Shown here: piece by piece, positions 1 through 11,325 of the stretch
How positions within the stretch are numbered: position 1 is the first letter of the stretch
Layout of the letters: each line of letters opens with the position of its first letter
Assembly: GCF_000003605.2 (NCBI RefSeq)
Contig: NW_003106595.1
Location: forward strand, 539,069-570,402
Length of the DNA: 31,334 bases
Direction: 5' to 3'
Origin: Saccoglossus kowalevskii
Taxonomy: Eukaryota > Hemichordata > Enteropneusta > Harrimaniidae
Position numbers and translations under genes: made by a program
Notes under the pieces: model-generated
What the model saw: the letters and a program-made list of their open reading frames with translations, nothing else
What the model was told of the DNA's origin: nothing
Database searches by the model: none

Positions 1-2014
1 TCTTGGTATCACCCACCCCTGAAAACAAACTCTTAATACCACGCTGAAGCGTTTGGTAATAAGGGCAATCCTAGTGTGTGTCATTTGAATCCTCACTGAT
101 CACTGCGTGTCCCGGAATCTATTGGGTCGCTATCGCCAAGGTAAAAAATCTCCCACCCCTTGGTTATTATCATCGTTTTCGTCGTCAGAGGGATTCACGT
201 CCCAAATTTTGGTTCCCGGTCACCTCTAATAAGCAACCTATCTAACAGCTTGGTTGAATTGATGATAAGCAAACAATCATGGTAGATTGGCCCGACCTCG
301 ATCGGAAACGCAAGGGAGATAAGACTTGATTTCTATAGACACAGATTTTTTTTCAGGTTCGTTGTTGTTTTGGGTGAATATAGAACATGTTCAAGCCCAA
401 AATTGTAGCAATAATGTTCACGTCACTGTACGTTAAAACACACTTTCGAACTTGACAACATTCACTTACAGACCAGTAAGCAAATAGGTAGAAATACCAG
501 TTACATCAATCATGAAGATTGCTGATTCGATTGCTGGCTGAGATAGCTGCATTTAGTGTTCATTTCTATGTAATGTAAAATCATATCGATGCTGTGGGTG
601 GCGAAGGCTGACAGTTTTGGTTCTGTGGCCGGCTCTCATTGTTATGGGTAACTGACATTTGCTGATTTGTGTACTATTCTGACGTGTTCTGGGCTGTATA
701 TAACAGTCACACACTGTCAAGTAATTAGGTTGGTACTGAAGTCTGAATCAGTTAGGCCCTGAAAACCGCGTCATCGCCCAGTATTCCATTAATGAACGGA
801 GTTCACATAACAATCTTATGCTTACAAATAATCTCATAATTATTGACAAGTTGTTACTAACTTATACTAAAATATGATATTTTGGGTACTAACAAATTCC
901 TACTTCCGGTCCGATTAGACTTAAAATACACCACGAAAATTCACTTTTGAGATTTTTGGTATGTGTTGGTTCTTGGTTATTTCAGCTTCGACGTCCTGTA
1001 CTTCCTTTAATAATTCGAATATTCCAGATTGTCTAAAAACGGATAGTTTCGCGATTTCAATATCAAAAACGCATTGGCTTAATTATTTGCTGGGGGATGG
1101 CCACTTAGGTACAAATGAACATGCTCTGTAACTTGCAGCGCATGAACCTAAAACCGTTGGGGTGGGTATATTGCCAAGCAAGTTTATAAAATTATAAACA
1201 AATATTTTCGTAAATAACACTGGCTGCAAAATATGCCTTTGAGAAGTAATACTGATGGAATATTTTATATTGCAATTTCTTTCAATTTGAATTAGTTGTA
1301 TTGCAATGCATTAGTAATAATGTAAATATTTCATTGTTGAGACTGAGTTATACAGTTTGTAACGTACCACAATTTATTTATATTGGAAACCGGTTATGGG
1401 GATTATTAATTTCAATAAACAATATTCAACTATCTTTTGTAACACCTATAAGATCATAACGGTAATGTTTATTGGTCTTTGAAACTAGAGGCATTATCAG
1501 AGCATGGGTCTTATTTTGGAACTCCGGCAGGATGGTATTCCCAGAATAGCGCCAGTTGTTCAAGAAACATTAAACTTTAATTCTCAACAAGGATGATAGG
1601 ACCAGGTACTGAGACAAAGCCCTACTCGCCACGAAACCCACCTGATACGAAACCCACTTACCGCGAAAGCCACTCACCGTGAAGCTACTAGTATTATCTG
1701 CAAAAGTGGGCAATTTATACAACGGTTGATGTGTCTATGATTGACTGCATACTTCTAATGTACATATAAATCGTGTGTTGATATTTCCAAGGATTTTGAT
1801 TTCCTCCTAATCGGAAGCCTTCTTTTTCAAAAACAAGTATAAAAGACGGCAGTGACGCTTAAAAAACGCATATTTCAATCTGAAAAACAACTACAACTAG
1901 TCCGACCATATTTTCAATCATTTGTGTTTTGAAATGATTTTTTTCAGCAATGTCATGTGCATTCTTGTAAGTTTGTTGATTGGCTACTAAATACTTGTAT
2001 ACATATCATTTCAG
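1..2014. other. Non-coding 5' flank or intron of the SLC5-like gene
   Basis: No exon encoding a start codon plus a first membrane helix could be recognised here on the plus strand. The first clear SLC5 exon begins at 2015 with one base of a split codon, so an upstream coding exon must exist, either unrecognised here or left of the window. The stretch is AT-rich. The only local structure seen is a four-copy 16-bp degenerate repeat at 1623-1686. Confidence 0.6.
1623..1686. repeat. Degenerate 16-bp tandem repeat, four copies
   Basis: Four consecutive 16-base units start at 1623, 1639, 1655 and 1671. They share a core like CACNNACCGCGAAACC with several substitutions per unit. It is a small minisatellite about 330 bp before the first recognised SLC5 exon. 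Confidence 0.6.
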
Positions 2015-5000
2015 ATATCTACTTGCAAATCGCAAAATGAGAGCCCTGCCGATAGCAACTTCCTATTTTGTTTCTTTAGCATCCTCGATAGCTATATTAG
2101 GATTGCCCGCAGAGAGTTTCCTGTTCGGTATTCAGTTCATTTTGAGTACAGTGGGTATAGTTATCGGGCATGTTATCTGCGCCTTCACCTTTGTGCCTCT
2201 TGTCCGTGGACTTGATATTATCAGCATATACGAGGTAAATTTAATGTAATGACCAGAAACACGAATCAGACGTCTGACTTGTAGTAATGTGATATTCAGT
2301 GCACTACAATCGGTTTTGGTTTTTTTTTCAGTATTTCAGTCTGCGGTTTCACTTTATTATTCGAATCATGATTTCCTCATTGTTCCTGTTGTGGGTAATT
2401 ATATACATGGCAACAACACTGGTAGGACCAGCTATTGCATTTCAAGCAGGTATTTAGATACAGATATATATTAAAATACATCTTTCTCACTCCCTAGCAA
2501 CGAGAAACAATATATTTGCGATTTTTGGAGCACACATCACCGCCAAAGTACAGTTTTGGGGAATAGTGGTTTATTGCAAGAATCCCACCACTCCTGAATA
2601 TTTCAAGGGCGGCAGCCGTCGTGCCGCATCCTGTTCGATATGGGACTCATGGCGACGTATACAACGCGTGTAAAATGCATTGTTTATTTACATGAAATTC
2701 GAACACGCGCTGCGCGACGACCACCGCGCTTTCAGTGTAACACTAGTGCATGGATAATGTGTTCAGTTCAAATATTTATTTTCAAGCTCAAGGAGTTGAA
2801 TACTGGATTACAGTATTAGCCACTGGCCTGATTTGTACTTTCTATACTACCATAGTGAGTATAATTTTCTAGTTTTGGTATTTGTGTTTAGTAAAAATAA
2901 TATTTTTATAAAGTATAATTATACAATAACCACAATGTGAATAATAATCAGTCGAATACAAATGAAAATAAGTTTCCGTTCAAGTTGTTCACTGGTCTAG
3001 ATTCTAATTTCCACACCACCATAGCGAGTTTATTACGTTGTTATAACTTATAAAGCCAGCTCGGTGTGTGCGGGAAACATCACATGATTGATGATCTAGC
3101 CTTCAAGATGAATATATGTATTATTCTATGCATACAACGCAAAACGGTTGCTTTGTGACATTCATCTAAGCTATTACTACACATTTATTGCTATCTATTT
3201 ATATATGTATGTGTGGTACCTTTGCCTTAACCATTGTTTTTATTTCATTCAGGGTGGCATGAAGGCAGTTATATGGGCTGATGTGTTTCAGTGTATCATT
3301 ATGACGTCATCTGTTCTAGCTGTCCTGGTTATTGGTACGATTAAAGCTGGGGGTATGGCAGAAGTCATGGCGTACAACAATGAGCATGGAAGACTTGATT
3401 TATTTGAGTGAGTTAAGTAAACCGAATGGTATCATATGTTAATGTGTGTCATCGACATTATGCTCTATAGTATCCAATAGGGAGAGTATAACAAATAAAA
3501 TGATAAGCTCAAACATTATTCAACTGTGAGCCCACACTGTAGTTTCTTCATGATTGATGTGTTATTTTATGTGTTTAGGTATATGTCCCGTTTTTGTAGT
3601 TAAGCAAAAATGATTCAAATGGAATTTCATTTGGTGTATAAATATACCTTTGCTATTGATAGTAACATATTGTATATTTTTTCAGCAGCTATGATTTAAA
3701 CTTTCAGTTCGTCTCATTAGCATTTACGTGACAACCTAGGAGGATAGTTATGTCCAATGCGAGTTTCTACTGATATCAGTGCTGTATACAGTAATGCATG
3801 AACTTGTTTACAGATGGGATCCTGATCCAACTCTCCGATATTCATTTTGGTCTTTGATGATTGGTCAGGCTTTTAAGCACATGGCTGGAAGTACAAACCA
3901 AGGCGCAGTGCAAAGAATTCTTGCTTCAAAGTCAACACGACATGCACAAAAGTAATACATTAACGTGAATATTACCCTGATAGACTTAACACTGTTATTG
4001 TCAAGTTAATTTCAAAGGATGTTTCATGCTAATCTATATATCTCTTTTTAATTAAATGAATGTTATAATAAATTAGTGTCTTTTTAATATGTTACCATGT
4101 TCTAATATAACATTGTCTTTTACATCAAACAATGTTACAATGACCAAAGCAAACAGGAAATATATTACTTTTTTTGGGTGTTGATATGTTTGTTCTATTC
4201 ACAGAACATTTTTACTAGCCATCCCGTTTTTTATATTCCTTATTGTTATGTCGATAATCACTGGACTTGTGCTGTTCGCATACTACGATAGTAAGTTATT
4301 AACTATATGGTCAAATTATCAATGAGAATACATAAGCATATACTTATTCTCGATGTGATCATTCATTTAGTCTCATTGATTAACCAACGAATTTCGTATG
4401 TGTATTGTATTGTATTGTATTGTATTGTATTGTATTGTATTGTATTGTATTGTATTGTATTGTATTGTATTGTATTGTATTGTATTGTATTGTATTGTAT
4501 GATATGTTTTCCCATTTATTGCACAGACGACATCATGCCGCTTTTTCCAGCAATAAACAGCACATATATCTGGAGTAAGTAATTAATAATTATTTTAATA
4601 TTTGGTTTATAATACTGACTTTAAATAACAACTGAACGTATGGTGACATTCTGTGAACAATCTGGACGCCGATACTGAGAACTGAACTGCAATAATGAAT
4701 ATTACTCACATGTTCTAGATAACACAATAACAATGATAGACACCAGATATGTACCGAACTATGCAACCCCAGATCAGGTAAGTAGATGTCCAAAAAAACC
4801 TCATACATCGCATCGCAAGTTTCAGTTTCCGCTTCCACAAATTGTATACAACTTTTGTGAAATAATGACTCATCATTACATTGTATTGTTTTTACTAGAT
4901 ATTGGTGTACTTTGTCAGTGCTAACCTGGGTCATATATACGGTATACAAGGCTTGTTCGTCTCATGTTTATTCGCAGGATCACTAAGGCACGTAGTTGGT

Positions 5001-7747
5001 TATTTGGTATAACATGAATATATAACAAGCCTGACAGTAAACTGTTAATCACAAACTTCCCATTGGTTTTACGGTAGACAAATGATTACCTGTTTTTGAT
5101 GGTTATAATACTGAAAAGTATTTTCACTTAACTAATACATGTTACATTTCTGTCATTACGTCACACTATGGTAATTAGATGGGATTTCAATATAAGCTTC
5201 TGCATGGGTATCACAAAAAGAATTCATCCGAGAAGAACACAAACCCCAATATACTATTACGTTGTTACTCTACATGTAAACGTTGTGTCTCAGAGTTTCA
5301 CCCGCAGTTACAATATGCAGTTTACCACTAGACTGAAGCCCGCATTATAACATAATACTGAACCCATTCAAACTGGAAAACAAATTATGACACGACGATC
5401 AACATATCATGTGGTTTTATTACAAAATGAATACATTGTAATTAACGGTAATGCGTTTTATATACCATAGTTCAGTCTCCTCTGGTCTGAACGCTGCTGT
5501 TGCAGTGCTTCTTAGAGATGTGATCCTTCCCTGGCGGAAATGGAGAAGCAAACAATCCGAACAAACTCTCTCCGAAAATGATGCAAAGGACACGGTGATA
5601 TCCAAAATAATTAGTACGTACTGGTCAATAGTGGGGGGAAATCGTTATAAATGAATTGTTATTTTCGTGATTTAATACACTAATTCATTTTTGTTTCTTC
5701 AAAAGCGTTTGTATTTGGCACTATTGTCATTGGTTTGGCATTTGGAATTCGTTACCTTGGTACCTTAATCGTTATTACTTCTAAAGTAATTGGTGTAACA
5801 GGAGGTCCCGTACTTGGCGCGTTCACACTGGGCATGTGCTTTCCTAGAGCCAACACGTGGTAAGTAAACGATTTTCAACACTGATTTTTTTAAACTTGCT
5901 TAGTAAATAAATAGGCCAGGCCGCACAGGAAAAATATAGAGTGGAGTCATATTTTCTTGAGGGACTGCGCATTAATTTTAGACGAATATTCCACCATATA
6001 AAAAGAAAAAGAAATCCGCCGTCTATTCATGAGTGGCAGATTACTAGTATTTGGTCGGTTTTCTACCAGGCATATGAAAAAAGTAATATCACCGATTGTC
6101 CACACCTTAACAGTAATTTCGCATTTTCCCGTTCACGCGACCATGACCTGGAAGCAGATGTCGTATGTGGTTAGGGTAAGCTGTGCCGTTCTTTTTTTAA
6201 ACACCTGATATAATTACTTCATGTTTGTCATTATATTTCTCATACTGATTTGACCGTTGTTGCGTGACCATGGACTTATGAATTAACTTTAATGAATATA
6301 AATAATCGTTTTTGAGTATGTGAAAACAAATAGCACAGAGATTTAAAGGTGCTTACATATACTTTCAGGGGTGCTTATTCTGGTGTAACCGTTGGACTGA
6401 CATGGGGGATATTCGTATTCCTCGGCTCTGTGGTTTCCCACAGCCGAAGATACCATCCCAAACCCATATTTAAGGTTAGTATATACTGCAAATTATGTCA
6501 TTCTCAGATGTGTGTCCATTAATACATCGATTCAATGCGAAATTATATATTTTTTCTGTTATCTAAATATTTTACTTTGACTATATGTAAATAGATTTCC
6601 TTTACATGGTACACCTTTATGAACTGGTTAGTTACAGTGGTAATTGGTGTTGTGGTAAGCGAGATTGCTCGATGCATACAGCCGTCATTGAGAACACATA
6701 CAGTGGACGACAAATTATTACTCTCATGTTTAAGGTAAACATTATCAGTGATAAAAACACATGAATGATTTATGGAACGTGCACTTTGTACTTGTAATTT
6801 GTAAAACCGTATTTATCATACAATCCAGACATGCCGCGCAAGTTTACTGCCAAAGTTGTGTTGTGCAATATGTATGCCTACATACAATTGTCATTACCGG
6901 GGAGTCGGGGGTAGTTGGGCTCGGTGTCTGGTTCATCGTAGTTAATGGTAAAAATATTGAAGTGAATAGTCGCCGAGATGAATTGTTACTACCCTGTTAC
7001 GGGCTCGAGTCAGCTGTCTGTAAATTAGCCACAATTTCATTTTTCTCTCTCACTATCTATATGCTTTCTATGATGAAATACTAAGGCTAGGTCTAATAAT
7101 TTCTTCAGTGGTATCGACACAGCCTAAATGCAGTTTTTGCTCTGTGTTTCTTTCGAGGCCAAGACTGACTGAAGTATACTGTCTTAATTGGATGGTGAGG
7201 GGGAGGGGGGTTCACTTCCAGAGGGAAATATACGATTCCAATATGTATTGAATATATCAAGTAAATGTTTTATTTGAGGGCATTTTTACGGACATGGTAC
7301 CAGTAGCACAGTACTGACTTCAGTCTGGCTAGGCGACATCTGTTTTACGGTGTTTCAGTATTCATGATGTTCGCATATTCAAGCAATTCAAGAGTGTTCA
7401 GGCAACATATCCCGGGGTGTTAGTCCTGAGCAACAACAAGATATTCATGGTGTGTAATGCAATATACTGCCTTGCTTTGTGACTATTAACAATATCTGAG
7501 TGCTTAGGCAAGAGAATTCATGTTCACATTCTCCCATCAACTTTGAACTAAATATGTATGGGTTGTATTATTAAGTATAAGAACTAGTTTAAGAGTTATT
7601 ATTATCCGTTTTCTGTTTCAATTGTCATGTCGTTGTAGGTCAAATGGGTCCAAGCATAAAGGACGACATTCTTACCAGATGGCGTCAAATACAGAACCAA
7701 ACCATGTCACAGAAATAGAATTACAGGAAAAATCCCATATGCTGTAA
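2015..7747 (+). CDS. SLC5-family sodium-coupled solute transporter (SMCT/SMVT-like), 5' partial, 14 exons
   Basis: Plasma-membrane symporter predicted to use the Na+ gradient to import a small organic solute; monocarboxylates or vitamins are the known substrates of the closest remembered relatives. Exons: 2015-2234, 2332-2449, 2787-2854, 3253-3407, 3814-3951, 4205-4290, 4527-4574, 4719-4777, 4899-4987, 5471-5613, 5706-5859, 6369-6474, 6595-6734, 7639-7747. Phases all agree and give 543 residues ending in TAA. Family marks in order: YLLANRKM before a membrane helix, RGLDIISIYEYF, GGMKAVIWADVFQ, GSTNQGAVQR, ATPDQ, GLFVSCLFAGSLSSVSSGLN (the Ser-rich helix expected to form the Na2 site), and GVTGGPVLGAF. 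Human SLC5A8 has about 610 residues, so roughly one exon with the first helix is missing. The ninth intron uses a GC donor. The tail ends KSHML, not a class I PDZ ligand. Exact substrate cannot be assigned. Confidence 0.93.
2606..2730. mobile_element. 125-bp MITE related to the 10.1-kb foldback element, in an SLC5 intron
   Basis: Terminal inverted repeats: left AGGGCGGCAGCCGTCGTGCC, right end read in reverse complement AGCGCGGTGGTCGTCGCGCA. It is flanked by a 4-bp TTCA direct repeat (2602-2605 and 2731-2734). The ends match those of the element at 10092-10783, and an internal piece with ATGGCGAC is also shared. It lies between the second and third recognised SLC5 exons and does not touch the splice sites. 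It looks like an older, internally deleted copy. Confidence 0.75.
4401..4500. repeat. Perfect (TGTAT)20 microsatellite in an SLC5 intron
   Basis: Twenty uninterrupted copies of the pentamer TGTAT fill exactly 100 bp. The array ends 26 bp before the exon that starts at 4527, so it abuts the 3' splice-site region of that intron. The open frame across it (repeating Tyr-Cys-Ile-Val-Leu) is an artefact of the 5-base period. Confidence 0.97.
4988..5470 (+). other. GC-AG intron in the SLC5-like gene
   Basis: The conserved sequence GSLS-SVSSGLN across the junction can be obtained only if the upstream exon ends at 4987 (CTAAG) and the intron starts GCACGT. The acceptor is CCATAG at 5465-5470. The nearby GT at 4991 would put the next exon out of frame. 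GC donors are a known minor class, usually preceded by AG as here. Confidence 0.8.
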
Positions 7748-8337
7748 GCTATGATTGGATTACATAAAAATACTAACTGCAGAACTGGATACAACATACT
7801 ATATTCAAACTGGTCATAAAGTGCAGCGTGTAATGTTGTAACAACTTCTCCGGCGGCGTGTATTTCAGTGTGTCTATTTTGTGTCTTATGTATTTGGCTT
7901 AATCGTGAGCACATTTGCTTCTAAATGCAAGAGTTTGTCATGTAATAGTTCGAATGCATTCTATATGTTGCAATTGTGTTACCTGGGCGCTCATTCCACA
8001 TGCAACATATTTTATGTGTTCTTTATATGTGTTAAACTATTGACAATTGTTTGTACAACAAGTGAAAGTAAATAGGGGTAATCAACCAATATTCAAATAC
8101 TACACCCGATCACTAGTATAGAATTAAAACATAAACAAATATGTACGTTGAATATATAGAGTACTTATATATGATAATTTACACATTTTCTGAAAAGCTT
8201 GCTTAAAAGTGTCTACACTGAAGAGATCTGATCTAATGTGGAATAACATTCTATAATTGATGCACCATTGTATTTTGGCGTAAACTGTTCTGATCTGTTT
8301 TAGTAGGATTCCAGATTGTATAAAATGTAATGCTTGC

Positions 8338-8343
8338 AATAAA
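8338..8343 (+). terminator. Probable poly(A) signal of the SLC5-like gene
   Basis: AATAAA about 590 bp after the stop codon, followed at once by the GT-rich TTGTTGTTGTC. This is the best-placed signal in the 3' flank, implying a 3' UTR of about 0.6 kb. Confidence 0.5.
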
Positions 8344-8457
8344 ACTTGTTGTTGTCAATATCATAGTCAAATAATCCAACTGTAACTTAAGTTATTTGTA
8401 GATGAGGGAAAAAAGTTGTGGTACTAACATTATTTTTCGTATACATATACATATTTC

Positions 8458-8458
<1 letters not shown>

Positions 8459-8500
<42 letters not shown>
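8459..8500. repeat. (TA)21 microsatellite
   Basis: A perfect TA run of 42 bp, followed by a short TG run (TGTGTGTG). It lies just past the predicted SLC5 poly(A) site. Confidence 0.95.
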
Positions 8501-8508
<8 letters not shown>

Positions 8509-8879
8509 ACAGGGAATGTAAATCATGATGAGAGTATGCCGTGGACGAAAATTTCAAAAAAGGTTAATTTTTACCCGTGAAATATATTTTGTTACCCTGA
8601 ACTGATTACCTATAGTAACGCCAACAAATTTTGCAGATTGTACTTCCTATAAGTTGTATAGTGATGAATCAATGGTCATTATATAACCTTGAATCAACGT
8701 GAAAGTGTATTGAAATAAGTGTAATCAAACCCGATTGATTGGATATAATTACTGGCTTATCTGACAGGACCTTTAACGCGTCCGATATGGCATTGGATAT
8801 AACATAGGTAATATAATAAAATATAATAATAAAGTTGTGGGCTGTTAAAGGAGCTATATTCATGTACAGCCCGGGTCAC

Positions 8880-9590
8880 GCTCCATCAAAAGTCGTGGTG
8901 AAGATTCCAGCAGAGACTTACTACGACATACCCCAGACTCCGTTGCCCATATACCAGTTGATGTTCTCCAGGATTCTATTTTTGGGCCATTATTTATTCT
9001 TTTATTAATGCTTTACAGTACAGTGCACATGTTAGGGATTTAGCTTTCAGCGGGTAGAGAAATCGATGACGTTGAGAGAAAACTGCAGTATCCACTACAG
9101 TATACAATATCCAGAATCCAGAATCTAACTAAGTGTCGTATAAAAAACAACTCGAAACCGTCCATTGTCATGCTAAGATATTAGGAGTCAAAATACTGTA
9201 AATGAACATTTTAGCTGGGACGACCAAGTCTCTCACATCCTCAAAAAGTCGGGCATCGCTGTCACCAGATTGAAGAACCTCAGCTAACTTAAAGTGGTTG
9301 CCTTTTTACAAAGCTTTATTTTTACTGAGGCTGCGTTACATTTCAAATTTCAGTCTAGCTTAGCTTCATCTTATTAGAATAATTTTCTTCTTGTGGCTAG
9401 CGTCCATTCCGTAGTTAAACGGCCATTTCGTAATAATTCATTGTATATATACACTAGGCACAGGACGTCGATTTGTAGACGACGTTATAAATACAGGGGC
9501 ACTTATATTTGAAATAACTTACCACATCAAATAACGTTCGTAGCATTAGTGAATTCTTTTAAATATAATTTTAACTGTCTGAGCCGAATT
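8880..9590 (+). pseudogene. Decayed non-LTR retrotransposon (LINE) reverse-transcriptase fragment
   Basis: Near 8957-9015 the plus strand reads VLQDSIFGPLFIL, matching the reverse-transcriptase block usually written GVPQGSILGPLLF. Around 9203-9280 it reads HFSWDDQVSHILKKSGIAV, matching the LxWxxHVxxIxKK region that follows the polymerase in Jockey/CR1/L2-type elements. About 9460-9560 resembles the degenerate C-terminal end of such ORFs. Frames shift and stops interrupt between the blocks, so it is a 5'-truncated dead copy. Its clade and exact ends cannot be set by eye. Confidence 0.75.
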
Positions 9591-10091
9591 CAAATTTGTA
9601 CCTGCTGAGCATGTTACTGCACATGTATGCAATGCATTATGGGAGATACCTGCGTACGAAAGTTGGAGTCAATGTAACAATATTTCACTCGAATACACAG
9701 TTTGATCGGAAAGTTACGTCCAAATATAGTCTCAAGTTATACCCACTCAGTGCTAAAAAGACAAATAAAAATCTCTAAAACGACTCGGAGGATAATGTTT
9801 TTCATTGGACCCCCTTTTGCACTACGCAGATACGTCAAGGAACTGTCTTGCGCACTATGGAACTATTTATAACCTTGGTTTTTTAAACAATAAGCTAATA
9901 TTTATTTTCCGACAAAATATTGGTATATTGGCTCAAAGCGCTATATATCATTTAGGTTTTGGGGTCGGTATATCTGACATAGAGGGCGCATTACCCCAGA
10001 TCAGCTGTAGCCTGAAGATTAGCCTCTTGTCAACAAAACTTTCCTTCCAGGATTTGTAAGCCTTTTTTATATCACTCAACTGAACGATTAA

Positions 10092-10783
10092 AGGGTGGTA
10101 GTCGTCGCGCCACGCATGCGCGAGATATATGGGTCACATATAAACAAAGATGGCGACTTTAACAGTTGCGCAGACCAACGAGTACAAACTGAAAGGTTAC
10201 CAAACTTTAACTAGATAATTTTGTTGGCGATTGGAAGCACAGTCAGCTGGCTCGCACGTGATAATGAAATAAATACGATATTTCCTATATGGGGGCCGCC
10301 ATCTTGAATGACGCATAAAACTAAATAACGGTAACAAAATTCGGCCTAATTCGTCGTTTTTGTGTGGAAAAATCCCTTGCATACGAACACCTAATTACGC
10401 GAAGAACCTAGAACACTGAGCCGGGGTATTTGAAACCGAAATTGTCATCTAAGCGTTAGGCCGTCGCTGATTGGCTGCTGAGCTGGAATGCCAATTTTTA
10501 GTTTTAAATACCCCAGGAAAACTTGTCTCTTATTTAGTTTTATGCGTCATTCAATATAGTCGGCCCCCATATAGTAAATGTCGTATTTATTTTATTATCA
10601 CGTGTGCGCCAGCTGACTGTGATTGGAAGGTATCGAAGGAATCGCCGGTGGTAATTAGTATAAGTGGCGCCCAGAGCAAAACTAATTCTCGTGATTTCTT
10701 TAGAAGAGCACATTGAAATTATAGGAAAATCAATGTTTATCAACACAAATGTCACACATGCGAGGCGCGACGACCACCACCCT
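10092..10783. mobile_element. 692-bp foldback MITE with long inverted arms and TTAA target duplication
   Basis: It starts AGGGTGGTAGTCGTCGCGCC and ends with the inverse of AGGGTGGTGGTCGTCGCGCC; about 28 of the terminal 32 positions pair. It is flanked by TTAA on both sides (10088-10091, 10784-10787). Inside, 10240-10327 is a long near-perfect inverted repeat of 10530-10619. A smaller inner pair is built on GGGGTATTT and AAATACCCC around 10425 and 10510. The whole element can therefore fold back on itself. No transposase frame is present, so it must move in trans. TTAA duplication is typical of piggyBac-type transposases, but these TIRs are not ones I can assign. Confidence 0.85.
10240..10619. 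repeat. Inner inverted repeat of the foldback MITE
   Basis: The left arm 10240-10327 (starting CAGTCAGCTGGC, ending AAACTAAATAA) returns in reverse complement at 10530-10619. This explains why short open frames on the two strands (10197-10382 minus, 10471-10716 plus) carry the same peptide, PPY-KxRIYFIITCxPADC; these are not genes. The left arm contains GCCGCCATCTTG, a match to a YY1-type site. Confidence 0.85.
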
Positions 10784-11079
10784 TTAAGTTACAACCATAT
10801 GGTTTAGGCTTTGATTCTTTTCAACAGCTTTAGTATGTTTTCAGCGTTTTTAGGGGTTGTCACTCATTCCCAACCGTCATAAATGCTGTGGCAACTAGGG
10901 GCATTTTGGCGTGGAGACTTTGCAACATTGTGACGAGTGATGTTGTTTGATGCCTGCGAATGGAAGAAGGCATTTGAGTTGGTTAATATTGCATGTGAAG
11001 GGAGCTTAGTGTTGGTGAAATTAATATCACACATGTATGTGATGTTATACACCATGGATCGTGTTTGAGTATTCACGAA

Positions 11080-11325
11080 GCGTGTGTCACGTGTTTATAT
11101 CTTCTGACGCAACTAACGTCGTTAACGGTTCTGTTCACGCAGTCGCTGTAAATATCGTGTTTGAATATTCTTATTTTCATAAATCCTTGACGATATTCGA
11201 AATTAAACTTGAAATGTTTTGATACCAATATTTTTCAGGAGTAGTTACTTGAAGTAAAGCTCGATCTCGAAGTTCGCGTTCAGTTCAGTTTCATTGTCTG
11301 GTATCGATTACAAATGGTTGCAAAG
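11080..11325 (+). promoter_or_regulatory. Possible upstream promoter and first non-coding exon of gene B
   Basis: A CACGTG E-box lies near 11087. A good 5' splice site (CAAAG then GTGAGC) follows at 11325/11326, with no sizeable open frame. This may be a 5' untranslated exon of the gene coding at 17320-19818. No transcript evidence is available, and the exon start is not defined. Confidence 0.2.

Noticed and set aside
1948-1966. 19-nt mini-exon with ATG (start MSCAF) before the first SLC5 exon
   Set aside because: It would leave a 48-bp intron and omit the first membrane helix expected in SLC5 proteins.
4307-4582. 91-codon open frame across the TGTAT array
   Set aside because: It is an artefact of the pentanucleotide repeat; the real exon at 4527-4574 is a short part of it in a spliced gene.
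4590-4949. 119-codon minus-strand frame
   Set aside because: It runs antisense through the exons at 4719-4777 and 4899-4987, whose plus-strand reading is clearly SLC5.
4991-4992. GT donor alternative to the GC donor
   Set aside because: It shifts the next exon out of the conserved SVSSGLN frame.
5941-6174. 77-codon frame in an SLC5 intron
   Set aside because: It lies between two well-supported transporter exons with no splice sites or family resemblance.
10197-10716. Two open frames with similar peptides on opposite strands
   Set aside because: They lie in the inverted arms of the foldback MITE and are copies of the same non-coding repeat.
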